NCBI GenBank assembly: GCA_014529385.2
Contig: CM043969.1
Coordinates: 15,884,446 to 15,948,445 of the forward strand
From: Adiantum capillus-veneris
Lineage: Eukaryota; Streptophyta; Polypodiopsida; Polypodiales; Pteridaceae
Reading direction: 5' to 3'
Length of the DNA stretch: 64,000 bases
The position numbers and the translations under genes were made by a program. Numbering within the stretch: position 1 is the first letter of the stretch; the number at the start of each line of letters is the position of its first letter. Positions 31,967 through 43,652 of this stretch are shown piece by piece. Under the pieces are notes generated by a model that was not told where the DNA came from, did no database searches, and was given only the letters and a program-made list of their open reading frames with translations.

Positions 31967-34900
31967 TCAATGTCTTCCTTCCTGGTTGATTTGATGTAGA
32001 AACGCATCATATCGCATAGACTCGCTCGCCATTAATGGGCCAAAAATTTTGGATTTGTACATGAAGAAGCCGGTGTAAAATGCTTCTTCGAATGTTTGGA
32101 GATGATAGCTAGGCAAAAACATTAGCCGTTTGAAGTAGGCATACAACACTGGCTCTGTAGGTGGCCCACTTAGATCATATGACAGCGCTGATATGCTTAT
32201 TTTTGTATTCATGTACTCTGAAGTCTAGCTTTCTGAGAACACTGTTAGACAGGCCAAAAACATCCAAGCTATTTTACATAGCATCTTGCAGGATAGGTCG
32301 GGAGAGCCTCCGAATTCTGCTATGGCGCCCTGAAGGGTTTTCACCATGTAAGAACCAGATATTCTCTCTCCTTCGATAGGCCCTGGCAATACTGGATAGT
32401 TCAGCCATGTAGGATTTCTGCTTTGTAATGCTTTATGTTGGCTGTAAGTGTAAGTTCGAGGTGTTGGGCAAAAAGTCCTATCATTCCTCAGCTCATGCGG
32501 TGCATTGACTAAGTGGATCAGGTTGTTAGGGTGATCCAAAATCCATTGATGCCTCCACTTTGGCTGGCTATCTACTATTCTTTTTTGTTGTTCCCGATCC
32601 TGTAATTCTCCTTCAAATACTTGCACTTGTTCTTCCTTTGCAAGCTGCCGTTGATGTGTTAGAGTTTCATATTTCAGCAGAGCATAGGGTAACATCGGGG
32701 CATTCCATTCTTCCCGTAGCTCTACTACTGTCTTGCCTCATCTGGAGAGCCCTTGTAGCATCTCCTTCTCTAGTTGCATGGCCTTGTACCACATCATCTC
32801 TTTGCTTTTCCATTTGCTCGGCCAACTTCTGCTCTTCAAATTTTGTGACTGAATCTTTGTCTTCTTCTTGGTTTTTGGAGCCAGTTTGATCAGTCTGCGT
32901 ATTTGGGGTCTCATGGTCATCTGATTCTTCCTCATAGTCATCATCACCCCCATATACTTATGCCAGTCTGGCCAAATCCATGGCTGCTTGCTCCAGGTGC
33001 ACCCATACCTGCCCTTAGCGTTGCCTTGCAGTTTGTAGACTTGCAATTTGTGCAACCATTGTTCTATTATTGATTTGGAGAGTTTAAAATTCCATCTCCT
33101 TTGGGCTACAGACTCTTCTAACTCTTTTACCCTGATGTGCAAATTTTCATTTTCTTCCCTTAGGGACTTGGAAACAATGCGTTCTATTTCACTGTCATGA
33201 GCTGGTCCTTGTTGTTGTTCACTTTGTAAGTCCGAGATTTGCCTTTGCAATTGATCCTCTGCTCTAAGCGCACTTTCGGCTATCATTAGGCGTTGTTTTC
33301 TTTCCAATTCTAGCTCTCTCTTCAGTGCCGCCACTTCTTCTTGCGGTTTGACCATCGGTGTTGCTGGTAGCAACGTTTTTTGTTTCTTTGCTCGTTCTAT
33401 CTCTCTTGCCTATATATTTGTTACTGCTCTCAAATCCTTCACTTCAATTTGTAAGTCCTCGATTAAGACTTGAAAACTTTTGACTGTTTCCAGGGCATCT
33501 TGCTTTTCTTTCTCCAACCTTTGGATTTGCATCTCTGTCACTGACATCTTCAAGAAATACATTGATTTTATCTTCACAAATGGCATTGAAATTTTCTAAC
33601 TCCTGTAAATTTTCCTTGAGGAGGTTTACTCTGCTTTTGAGCCCTAAGATCTCAGCATCTCTGATGTTGATCAATTTTAGGGTGTCATCTCTTTGCTCGT
33701 GCAACTTCAGAACTTTTTGATGGGTTGTTTCTAACTTCGTTTTGTTGGACCTGTTCTGATTGGCTAACCACTGACTGTGCAGTCTTGTTCGGTTTAGTAG
33801 GGTCTCCATTGGCTGTAAATCCAGGTCTATAGTAGCTTCCAACTCAATTTCTTGAGAGGAGGAAGCTTTTTCTTTTGTCAGATCCACCTCTTTTTGCTTG
33901 CCTTTATCAATGTGTGATATTGTTCCAGTGTTTGGGTGACCATCTGTCCTTTCTTCTTCTTCTTCATTGGGTGGTGTATGAACCCTCTCATCATGATGTG
34001 AGCTCTCTGAATGCAAAGGAGAGTCACCAGGTGGGGTTGATTGCCTCTCACTTGTCTCTAGCCTTGGAGATGGAGGTGGTGTTTCCTGATCTCGTGAAGT
34101 TGGCCTTAACTGATCTCTCAAGGTTTGGAGATCCTCCTCTTCAAGTAGCCGTTCTGGTTCATCCATAGCATTCCTTTCTTGGATGTACCTCTCAAACCAG
34201 TCGAACTCGAAAGCTGGGTTGTGTATATTCTTTGTTCTCAATGTGTAAGTGCTACTAGAAGGGCTCCAAGTGGCGCCTACATCGCCTCATAGAGATCTCT
34301 CGAGTACAAAGCCTTCTAGCATTCTTTCCATTTTTGCTACCTTGTGCAATCTGGTGTTGTTCTCCATTTCCGCTTTCCGCTTCTTTAGTCACAAATCTTC
34401 TTCTTCCATCTTTTCCTATGTACTTCTGGTTACTCTTTCCAGCCTGCGTCCTCCAATGGTGTAAGTAGAAGCCGGTACTCGCCTTTGTGATCTGTCTTCA
34501 ATATTCTCTCTTAACACTAGCCAATCGTTTTGATGTGGAGTAGGTGGCAGCTCATCTGCCGCGCCTATGGCCTGGTATATTATTCTGGTGAGGACTTCTC
34601 GTCCTGCAATGTAATTTGACTTGTCTTGCCGTAGCTTTGTCACTTCCTCAAACAGATATGATGCATGATCTATATAGGACTCATGTGTCATTCCCATAGC
34701 CCAGGTTAGTGTTGTTGAGATGACCCCATGTGGTGTAGTGTATCTAGGCGGTCTCTTGATGTAGCTCAACAAACACTGACTGTATACCTGTGTCAGTTCT
34801 CTTACTTCCGGGTTTGCTATGAGTTCTAAAGAAGTAAGTTTGGATCTTTGCAGGTAGACTGTGAGGTTCTTCCTTCTTTCTCTCATGTTGGCTCCCTGAT

Positions 34901-35329
34901 CAGACAATTTTAATGCCTCTTTGATGATTTCCTTTGTGATCTGAATTTCCATCACCTCATTATCCATGCCTGCCACCCTACAAGTTCCATCTTCTTGGAT
35001 AGTCTCAATTAGGTGTTGTACCCTCTTGAAATCTATCCCCACTGGTGGTAGTGAAACAAAATTCCACAAGCCAACTTTTTTCAGCCTCATGACCTTTGCG
35101 GTGATCTTTTCAGGTAATTTTCTGCCTCCTTGGGGATCATCACTGTATCCACTAAATTTCCTTTGTCGTCCACATAGGAACCTTGGTAGATTTGAAAGGC
35201 TGCTCCCTGTTGCACGTCTGCAGGTATCCAGGTGGTCGTTGGCTTTAATGAATTGGGTTGAAGTGCATAGGGTATTGCACCTTCCGTTGCCAGGTTCTTG
35301 CCTTTTCTTTTTCCCGGAGAAGAATCCAT
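31967..35329 (-). pseudogene. E5 extra 3' reading frame (unknown, coiled coil)
   Basis: A roughly 1,100-codon region between the non-coding stretch and the 3' LTR, starting at ATG 35,329 (MDSSPGKRKGKN). A folded-looking N-terminal part (34,416-35,090: FKRVQHLIETIQEDG, VREVLTRIIYQAIG-like segments) is followed by an acidic, Ser/Pro-rich part. A long Glu/Lys/Leu heptad region comes next (about 32,740-33,750; e.g. LKRELELERKQRLMIAES), then a C-terminal part with Trp/Pro-rich residues. Frame changes occur near 35,090, 34,250, 33,440, 32,740 and 32,220. There is no membrane segment, so it is not an obvious envelope. I do not recognise it; the N-terminal part may be related to extra frames of other giant plant Ty3 elements. 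Confidence 0.6.
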
Positions 35330-35399
35330 GGATCCATATTCACAAATAACGGTTAATGTACAAACATAGTAATTCTCTTCTAAATTGATTACCACTTAA

Positions 35400-38110
35400 T
35401 CATGCATCTAGATGAGCCTTCTTAATCCCAAGATGAGTTAAGGTAAAATGTTAGCAGATAGACAAGCTCTTTCATTGTCCGACTCTGATGGCTTCAATTT
35501 AATGTTGTTGATGAAGGAGAACAAGTCCAAATGCCTTGAAATTTTGTGTGGTGTATGTGCATAGGGCATGTAAGGTCACCCTATAGTCACAAACTGAAAA
35601 TCAGCTCATTTGCAACTTCTGCCCAGTCTATCGCGATAGACTGGCTATCTTTTGATAGGAGATATTTTTTCCACTTGTGACTCCACCTGTTGGTTTCTCA
35701 TGTCTTGCACACGATCTGATCCCATTTCCACCTCAAATGAATATCAAGTAACCCCTTTTTGGATCAACTTCCAGTTTTTCATATTCCCTCCAAGGAGATG
35801 TTGGTCTATCTCCTTCATTTTGTGTTGTTTTGGGCTCAAACTTAGTGGGTAGTCCTCTTGCATCATGCTGAAGCCAATTGTTGATTCCAAATTTTGATCA
35901 GATGACCCTGTATCACTCTGCTTAGTCTATCGCGATACACTGGGACTTAGTGTCATTTTGTCATATTCTGGCTCTGTGATCATCTATCTGTCTTCTCCTA
36001 GTTGTTGTAAGGTTTCTTGACCTCTCACATGTGAATTTTAACTGTCTGCCCTTGAGATGCCCTGTTCTGACTCTGAGTTGCTATCAAGTCTATCTCGGCT
36101 TGCCATATGAGTCCATCTTGTCACCAAATTTTGTGTACTGCCTCCATATGCTTCCCCAAGTCTATCTTGTGAAAATTTTGAAAAGCCTTCACCCCAAAAA
36201 TAAAAATAGCAAGTCTATCGTGATAGACTCAGTTACTTGGTCAAGAGAGAAATTTTTCACTTTGATTTGATATTTGTGATCATTATCCCTTGTTAGTACC
36301 CCTTATGAAGTCAAAAACAAAATTTTACTTGTCTAAGTGTATGAGTAAGTCTATCGCGATAGACTGAGCATCTAGTCATTTTTACAAGTTTTTTTTATGT
36401 TAGTTGACCACAATGGTGTGAGTAGGCTCTCCTAGACACACACATTAAGTTTTAATCAATTTAGAAAAGTGTACTCCCTGTTTGCAGCACTTAGCTGGTT
36501 CCGAAGTCGGAGTAGACCACTTAGGTGATGGTCGCCGTTATTTTTGGTCATTGTATGACTCAAGCTGACTTTCATTTCCTTTTGACCTTCCATCAAAGCA
36601 GTCGGTTGTTCTGTTGGTGTTTATCTCAGCAAAAACGACCATTTGGACATCTTTCTGGCCTGTTGCTGGCATTTTCCCTAGTGGAAGATCTTTTTTTTGA
36701 GTGGACACACTCCAACTCGTAGTTGACCTCTTTTGGATGTACCCTGTCAAATTTGGTGTCATTTGGTCACTTGGTCGGCCCGTTAGAGTATCGTGACGCT
36801 TTGCGCAGTTTTCGTCAAATAGGGATTTTAGGATCCGGTTTGAAGAACTTTTTCATGGTCTAACGATTCAGTTGGTTAGTCGAGGTTATTGGCTTGCTGC
36901 CTATGAGTTTTGGCTCATTTCCGATCACTTTAGTTCAGCTGCCCTTCTGCAGGTCCTGTGAAATTAGGGTTTTTTGGGCGGCTTCCTTCACGCTTTCTGA
37001 GGTCATAGGCTTGATCCCTAAGCTATAGGCATTGTGCCTTTTAATTTTGGTTCCATTTGGTGGCCTCTAGGTCTTCCTAACAACCGGTCTACAGTATGTG
37101 TGCACAGGTTGTGATGGTGGTGCTGGCGAGGTTTTGCAACTAAATGAAGTAAACAACACTTAGAGTCAGTGTTGACGAGCATACCTCTCATATCTGATGT
37201 CGATCTGGTGACCGTGTGCGATGGATGAGCTCCTGGAAGTCTCAACTGCTGTAGGGAGCTCTCTCTCTCTCTCACAATGGAAAATGACTCGAATGAGAGA
37301 TTTCTAGCCTAGCACCTCTATATGTAATCGAGACTCCGACACGAAATTTTCCCATCTTTTACCTGTGGCTATAAATTTTTGCGAGATGCGGTTTAGGCTC
37401 GCAAATTTCCTGATTTGGACCTCATTTGCTCCAGTTCTACAATTTTTGCAGATTTCTCCTTTTGGAGGTCCCATCATGACGGTGGTCATTTTTGCCCTGT
37501 CACCTTCGCAGTCCCTATTTTTTCTGTATCTTCTTTACCCTGATCTAATCGGGCGTCTCTTCTGCTGTGTTTCCATCTGGATTCTAGATTTTTTTCTATA
37601 TGTTTTGCTAGAAAATGGCTAAAATAAAGCAAATAAATCCCAAAATAACCCGAAAATAGCAATTCTAAACTATAAAAATACCAATGAAAAGCAAAACACT
37701 TTGTAGCTCACTTTTCTCTTGTCTATGTACATTCTCACTCTTAATCGTCAACCTTGGCCTATTTTTTGCTGTTTTTCGATGGTTTTTGGCCAGTTTTGAC
37801 TCTCTTTATAGTATATACACATCCCCAAGGGCTCATATATGATCATTTGGTCCCCAGTTCTGATTAATTATGAGGGCATATTCTTTTTCCCAAAATCACA
37901 CAATAAAACGCAAAAATGGTTGAAAAATTAATCACAAACATTGCCCTCTAATATATGACGTGAGTCCGCATTTGGAATGCCTCCCCCCCTCCTAGTTGGA
38001 GTCCTCCCGGACGATAGGGTATCGTCAAGGGTATGTGCTGTGCATGGGCGTGAACTCGTGCTAATGCAGGCCTTGTAATGTAGCCCTATATGCATGCACA
38101 GTCAATGCAT
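35400..38110. other. E5 non-coding 3' region with repeated palindromes
   Basis: No convincing frame in 2.7 kb. An 18-bp palindrome, AGTCTATCGCGATAGACT, occurs complete at 35,625-35,642 and 36,348-36,365, and with one mismatch at 35,924-35,941 and 36,212-36,229. Another near-copy lies in the 5' leader at 58,156-58,173. Partial copies starting AAGTCTATC occur near 36,085, 36,160 and 58,240, and half-copies in both LTRs (31,321 and 59,272). Confidence 0.8.
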
Positions 38111-39590
38111 TTAGAAAAAATTTATGTGGTGTAAGAGGAAGGTATAAGCCATTCGCTTATTGGCATTTGTCGTTGAGGTTTCCTGTGGTAGCCTGAGTTG
38201 GCTGGCAGATTTTCTTTGCAAGAAGAAGTTGTAAATATGCAGCTCTTTGTTTGATTGTTTTCCACGGTTTTTGAATTGGTGTATGTGGCTCCTTTGAAGT
38301 CGATATTGTTGTATATTTTGTTGCATGTTCTGGTGGAATATTCTTTCGTTTCCATTGGATGACTTTGGGCGTACAGATCCTCGTATTGTTGTTGTGGATT
38401 CTGCTTGTTTTTGCGTGTTGGTTGGATGATTTAGCTTGTCATTGACAGTTGTAGACAACTGTTTGTTGGTATTCTTTGGCATCCATACTTGTGTTGTTGG
38501 CACGTTCTGAATTGGTAATTTTGGCCGCCATACCAATATAGTCGTTGCGGATTCGACTGGTTAATAATTGTTCTTTGAAGCTTTGCTGGCTTTGGGTGTT
38601 TTGTATGTTCTTTTGTCCACTTTTTTACAGGAATTAAGCTGTCTTGCTTGAGCCAAACTTTATATCTCTTCCCTTCATGAAATTGTGCCTCGGCTAGATC
38701 TGTACGTCGTACCCAAACTTGCCTGGTTCCCTGCATGATTGTTGATTTTTGATAACTTTGTTTGTTGTTGGTCAATGCTTTGCGGATGTATTGACTCCTG
38801 TCTCCACCTTGACATGTATTGGTCATATGATAAGAAGGGTTCTGAAAAGTTTTCATTTCTGAACAGTGATTCATTCGTATCCAAATCAATGAATACCTTG
38901 TTATCTTTCATCCATGACACTGCTAAGATACATGGCGTTGCTGATCTACTTGGTGGCAGTACATGGAACTTGGTAGTGTACGGGTGTGCCTGCACTGTGA
39001 ATGGTAATATAATAGACCACAATGTGGTCACCTCATCACCCGGTGCTACTTTCAACCTGTGTGTCTCTGGGAATTTCCTCATTGGTCCAAGTTTCTGAAA
39101 GAGCTCAAAGCTGATGACACTCATTTTTTGCTTCAGTGTCAAGCAATGCATAGATTTCAACTTGTTCTGTGCCTGCATAAGATTTTATGTAAGGACTACA
39201 CCACGTATTTTCCAAGTTGTCAATGGTGCTTTCGTCCTGAGCCATAAAGTCTGTTATTGTCTTTGCTAATTCTTCGCTTTGTATATCCGCTTCGATTGTT
39301 TGGAATGTCAAAAGAGGATATTCGTCAATCATCATTGGTGTGACCATGTTTATTGTTCTTAGAAACTGCTTTCGCTTAGCAATGCGTTCCTTGGCTTCTT
39401 GTTGTGCTTGGTCCTGAATTCGTTGTTGTTCCTGTCTATAGGCTTTGCCATAATGCAATTGAAACAACATTTCCGGTGTTAAAGGTAGATGATACTTTTT
39501 CAAACGACACCCACTAATCCAGTTCGACATTTCTTTCCCATCTAGTGTCGATAGTTTTATTGCTCCGCTGGACGATATTTCTTGGATCAA
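38111..39590 (-). pseudogene. E5 integrase C-terminus plus long tail with protease-like domain
   Basis: From 39,590 the minus strand has the integrase C-terminal block (IQEISSSGAIKLSTLDGKEM, GCRLKKYH), then a Gln/Glu-rich helix. A segment follows with VEIYALLDTEA at about 39,130-39,150 and, after one frame change, PSRSATPCILAVSWMKDNKV. This is the layout of a retropepsin-like fold: an LLDTxA active-site loop and a later ILAVSWMK strand. Gly after Asp-Thr is replaced by Glu, so catalysis is doubtful. A Gln/Asn/Lys-rich tail ends near 38,111. Confidence 0.6.
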
Positions 39591-39619
39591 ATAAGGTCCA
39601 ATTCCTCTTTTCTTTAGCT

Positions 39620-40480
39620 TCTTGGCATACTGTTTAAGGGTGTATACTAAGACAAAGTTGCCCGTTTTAAAGTCCTTGTTTTTGACATGTTTGTCAAAAA
39701 ACTCTTTGTGTTGTCTTTTTTTTGCATATATGGCTGCTACAGCATTGAATCATAACTCATCTAATTTTTCAAGGTCTGCTAATCGTTCTGAAAGCTCATG
39801 CCCCGTCCAGTCCAACTGTGTGGCTACCCTTAGTGTGGGAATCAAAAATTCAATAGGCAATATTGCATTTAACCCATATACCATATTAAATGGTGTAGCA
39901 TTGAGTGTTTTTTTATATGCAACTCGATAAGCCCACAATGCCGAATATAGCATTTGATCCCAATCCATTCTTGTTTCACTAACCAGTTTTGTAAGAACTG
40001 TGCACAATATTTTGTTGGTCGCTTCTGCTTGACCATTGTCTTGTGGATGGTAGGGTGCAGATTTGCGATGAATTACTATAAACTCATTTAAGAGATGTTG
40101 GATAACTTCATTTACAAAGTGTGTCCCTCTATCACTCACCAACTCGATTGGAAGGCCATAACGTGTAAACACATATTCATATAAGAATTATGCCGTGGTT
40201 CTAGCGTGTGCTTTCGTCGTGGCTTTTGCTTCCACCCATTTGGTCATGTAATCCGTGGCCACTATGATATATTGTGCTTGTGAACGATACGCTGGTGGAG
40301 TAATAGGACCAACAAAGTCCAATACCCATTTAGCGAATGCTCGAGCACTCATCATTGGTCTTAAAGCATTTCGTCTCTTTTAATTGGTACCTTAGTGCGT
40401 TGACATTCATCACACCTTTTCACAAATTCTGCTGCATCTTGAATCATGGTCGGCCACCATATGCGTGCAGCCATAATGAT
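39620..40480 (-). pseudogene. E5 integrase core (broken)
   Basis: The minus strand shows WVLDFVGPI (first Asp), then [22 protein letters not shown] (second Asp) and PQDNGQAEATNKIL (Glu). The domain after it has MVYGLNAILPIEF, as in plant Ty3 integrases. Stops occur at about 40,380 and 40,190. The zinc module belonging to this core lies just upstream (about 40,400-40,545). Confidence 0.88.
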
Positions 40481-42531
40481 TTTTACGGTTCTCTCGGCGC
40501 TGAAAAATGACCTTCTGCTATGCCTGCATGAGCTTGTTCCAATAATGGAAAGTAGTCATTTTCATGAGGAACTAACCTCAACTGGTCATCAGTTCCTCTT
40601 TTATACAATTGGTCACTAATGAGGGTATACCTTTTCGCTTCGATTTGTAAAGCTTTTTGTCTGGCTTTAGACCAATCTCCTGGCAATTCCTTATTAGTCA
40701 AATATTCCACAATAGCATGACTCCATGCGGGTGCTACTATCACTTGGTATAATGTGGCATAATCCACAGTGGTATTGGATGTGCAAAAGTTGCATTTCTT
40801 GATGTAATTAGCTACATCGCCTGACATTCCTAGCCAATACACTCCAAGTCTTCTTAATCGTTCATAGGTCATTTGATTTCCTTGATGGAATCCCCCTATT
40901 TGTGTATGGGCCTCCTCTAGGTACGCGTTGTACTCCTCTAGGCCTATACACAACCTTAGAATCCCATCGTTTCCATGATGGTACATTCTTCCCGTAAGCA
41001 TTGTGTAATTTTGTGCTTGCCTAATGTCTTCCACCGTGTGTCTGTCGTCAAGATTCATTCCATATGTCAGTAACGGAATTATTTGCTCTGACCAGTTTGG
41101 TACCATCTCTATATTAAACAGGTATGCGTCTGGGAGATCATCATCTACCCCAATAGCTTTTTCGCCATGTAGTAATCGAGAAAGGTGGTCTGCTCTTTGA
41201 TGACTTTTTCCTTTCTTAACTACTACCATAAAATCAAATTCCAGCAACACAATGAACCATCTTACAATTCGTTCCGTGTTACAAGGTTTGTTTACTAAGT
41301 ACAAGAGTGCCTGATGATCCACAAAAAATGTGAATTTGTTCGCAAGTAAGTAATGCCGAAATTTCTTTACCGCATATATCATACCCAATCCTTTTGTTTC
41401 AGTGGTGGTATAATTCTTCTCTGCACTATTGAGTTGTCTACTAGCATAACTGATGGGAAAATCTGTATTACCCTCCCCTGGTTGTGCTAATATACAGCCT
41501 ATTGCAAATGCCGAAGCATCTACGTGTACATGGAAGATCTTTGACCAATCTGGTGCTTTTAGAATTGGTGCAGATATCAGTGCATCTTTTAGTTTCTGGA
41601 ATGACTCACATTCGTTGGTCCATATGAAGATCGTGACTAGACTATACAAGGGTTTTGCTATTATAGCGTACATGTAGATAAAAGGTCGATAGTATCCACA
41701 ATGTCCCATAAATGATTGTACCTCTCGTATAGTGTTTGGTCTTGGAAATTCTATGATCACCTTTACCTTGTCTTCATCAGTGGTAATTCCATTAGCCGAT
41801 ACTATGTGGCCTAGGATTTTACCTTGTCGTACCATGAATAAACATTTTTCTGGGTTGAGGAAAATCCTATACGTTCTGCATTTTTTGAATACCTTTCTAA
41901 GATGATCTATATGGTCTTCTCTCAATAGAGAATAGACTCACAAGTCATCCATGTAAATATCCAAGAATATTCGCAAGTATTCTTTAAAAGCATGTGTCAT
42001 TAATCTCTGAAATGTGGCTGGAGCATTGGTCAAGCCAAATGGCATTACCCTAAACGCATATATGCCCCATTCTTTTGCAAACGCTGTTTTGTATTGATCT
42101 TCTAGTTTGACCCCCAATTGGTTATAACCAGAGAATCCATCCATAAAGCTATAGGCTTGCTTGCCTGCTACTCGTTCCAGGACGTGTTCCGTGATAGGAA
42201 GAGGATTGTTGTCCCTTATTGTTGTTGCGTTTACCTTCTTGAGATTCACACACACTCGTAATTTCCCGTTTTTCTTAGGTACCACCACTATCGGCGACAC
42301 CCAGTCCGTGTGCTCTATCTCATAAATAAATTCAGCCTCCATAAGTTTGTCTATCTCTTCCTTTATCCTTTTGGCGAATGTCTCATTGTACATGTATGGA
42401 CGTTGTTTGCTTGGCTTTGCATCAGACTTCAGAGGGATTGAATGTTCACAAATGTTAGGGTCCACCCCCTTCAGATCTTTGTACGACCAGGCAAATACAT
42501 CATGAAATTCCTTAAGCGTTTTGATCAACAA
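40400..42531 (-). pseudogene. E5 reverse transcriptase, RNase H and two HHCC modules
   Basis: RT: WVSPIVVVPKKNGKLRVCVN, FMDGFSGYNQL, RVMPFGLTNAPATFQRLM and YMDDL; a TGA directly follows YMDDL at about 41,938. RNase H: VHVDASAFAIGC (Asp), TTTETKGL (Glu) and VDHQALLYL (Asp). Two zinc-binding modules come next. The first has EEAHTQIGGFH and IKKCNFC (about 40,785-40,930); the second has EQAHAGIAEGHF and VKRCDECQ (about 40,400-40,545, after a frame change near 40,490). Most Ty3 integrases have one such module. Confidence 0.88.
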
Positions 42532-43652
42532 GTGTTATTCTTCCCGGCTTAGATCTATGGCAATGTAAGCAAGTCGAGGACTTTCTCCTGGCTCTGCTAG
42601 GTCTATTTTCTTGGAGTTCTCTAGCCCATTGTAGGACTCGTTTGATTTAAGCTCTCTCGTTGAACCACCAATTTTCTTTCCTAAATGGTGTACTTACAAT
42701 AGTGAGGAGGTACATCTATCTTTCTACTCCCATCACTAGCGTTCGTTCCATCGCTACTTTCCATTTCACTTGTCCATACATTTTTCAATTTTTGTTTCAA
42801 ATCATTGTATCTCTTTTTCCGCTCAACTTTCGTTATAATTGGATCGCCAGAGACATCCAATTTTTCTATTGCCACTCTTTTTTTTGCTTTGCTGGTTTTC
42901 TTAAGTTTCCATAGTCTGGACTTAAAACCTGAGTCTTCAGCAACCTTAACAAATCTTCCTGACACTTTGTCCTTAGTACAATCAACACCATGAATGCTCA
43001 TAAGAAAATGTGTCTTACCCCTGAACTCAGGCATAGGTCTAAGCCTAGTTGATAGACTGTTATGGTGTCGCCTACTCTTGTATCTTTTTTGGCGTCTCTC
43101 ACTTTGGTTTGGTAAATTGTAGAAGACTTCATTGTCTTGATCCTGATGGTCGTCTTCCTCCGTATTTTTCGACTTCTCGTCATCCGCATTATCTTTGTTT
43201 TCACATTGATAAGAAGAATCATAAAATTCTTCTCCATCCTGCTCAATTTCTTTAGTGGGGATGTCCACATAGCCGACTATCTTAATCTCAAGTTTCGTTT
43301 CCGTTTTATTGATCCTCGTATTTTCAGTGTCTCCTTCGTTCTCGTCTTCCTCCACAATTTTGCTCAACATGTAGTACGGTACGATATCGTAGCCATTCTC
43401 GTCACAAAATTTGGTGGGAGTGACTTCATTGACGCATACATCCAATGTAGCCAAAATTTGAGACCATTCTAGGGGTTCGAGCTTCTCTTCAAGAAAGGGT
43501 TCTTGTATATAGGCATCGTCTTCCAAGACCCTCTCTAGTGTCCTTTCATTGTGGTCAAATTCACTACATTGAGATGCTCCGCACATCCATATCTCCTTTT
43601 TCTTACAGAGCCACGCTGGGACTTCTGATCCACTAATGGTGGCTGAGTCCAA
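42532..43652 (-). CDS. E5 acidic spacer between protease and RT
   Basis: An open minus-strand frame of 323 codons (42,681-43,652) plus a short extension. It is Asp/Glu-rich in the middle and Lys/Arg-rich later (KSRLWKLKKTSKAKKRVAIEK). It connects protease to RT in the polyprotein. No domain recognised; ends near a stop at about 42,681. Confidence 0.6.

Noticed and set aside
31967-35329. Envelope gene in E5
   Set aside because: No signal peptide or membrane segment is visible.
35625-36365. CRISPR-like array from the repeated palindrome
   Set aside because: Spacing is irregular, copies are few, and the context is a plant retrotransposon.
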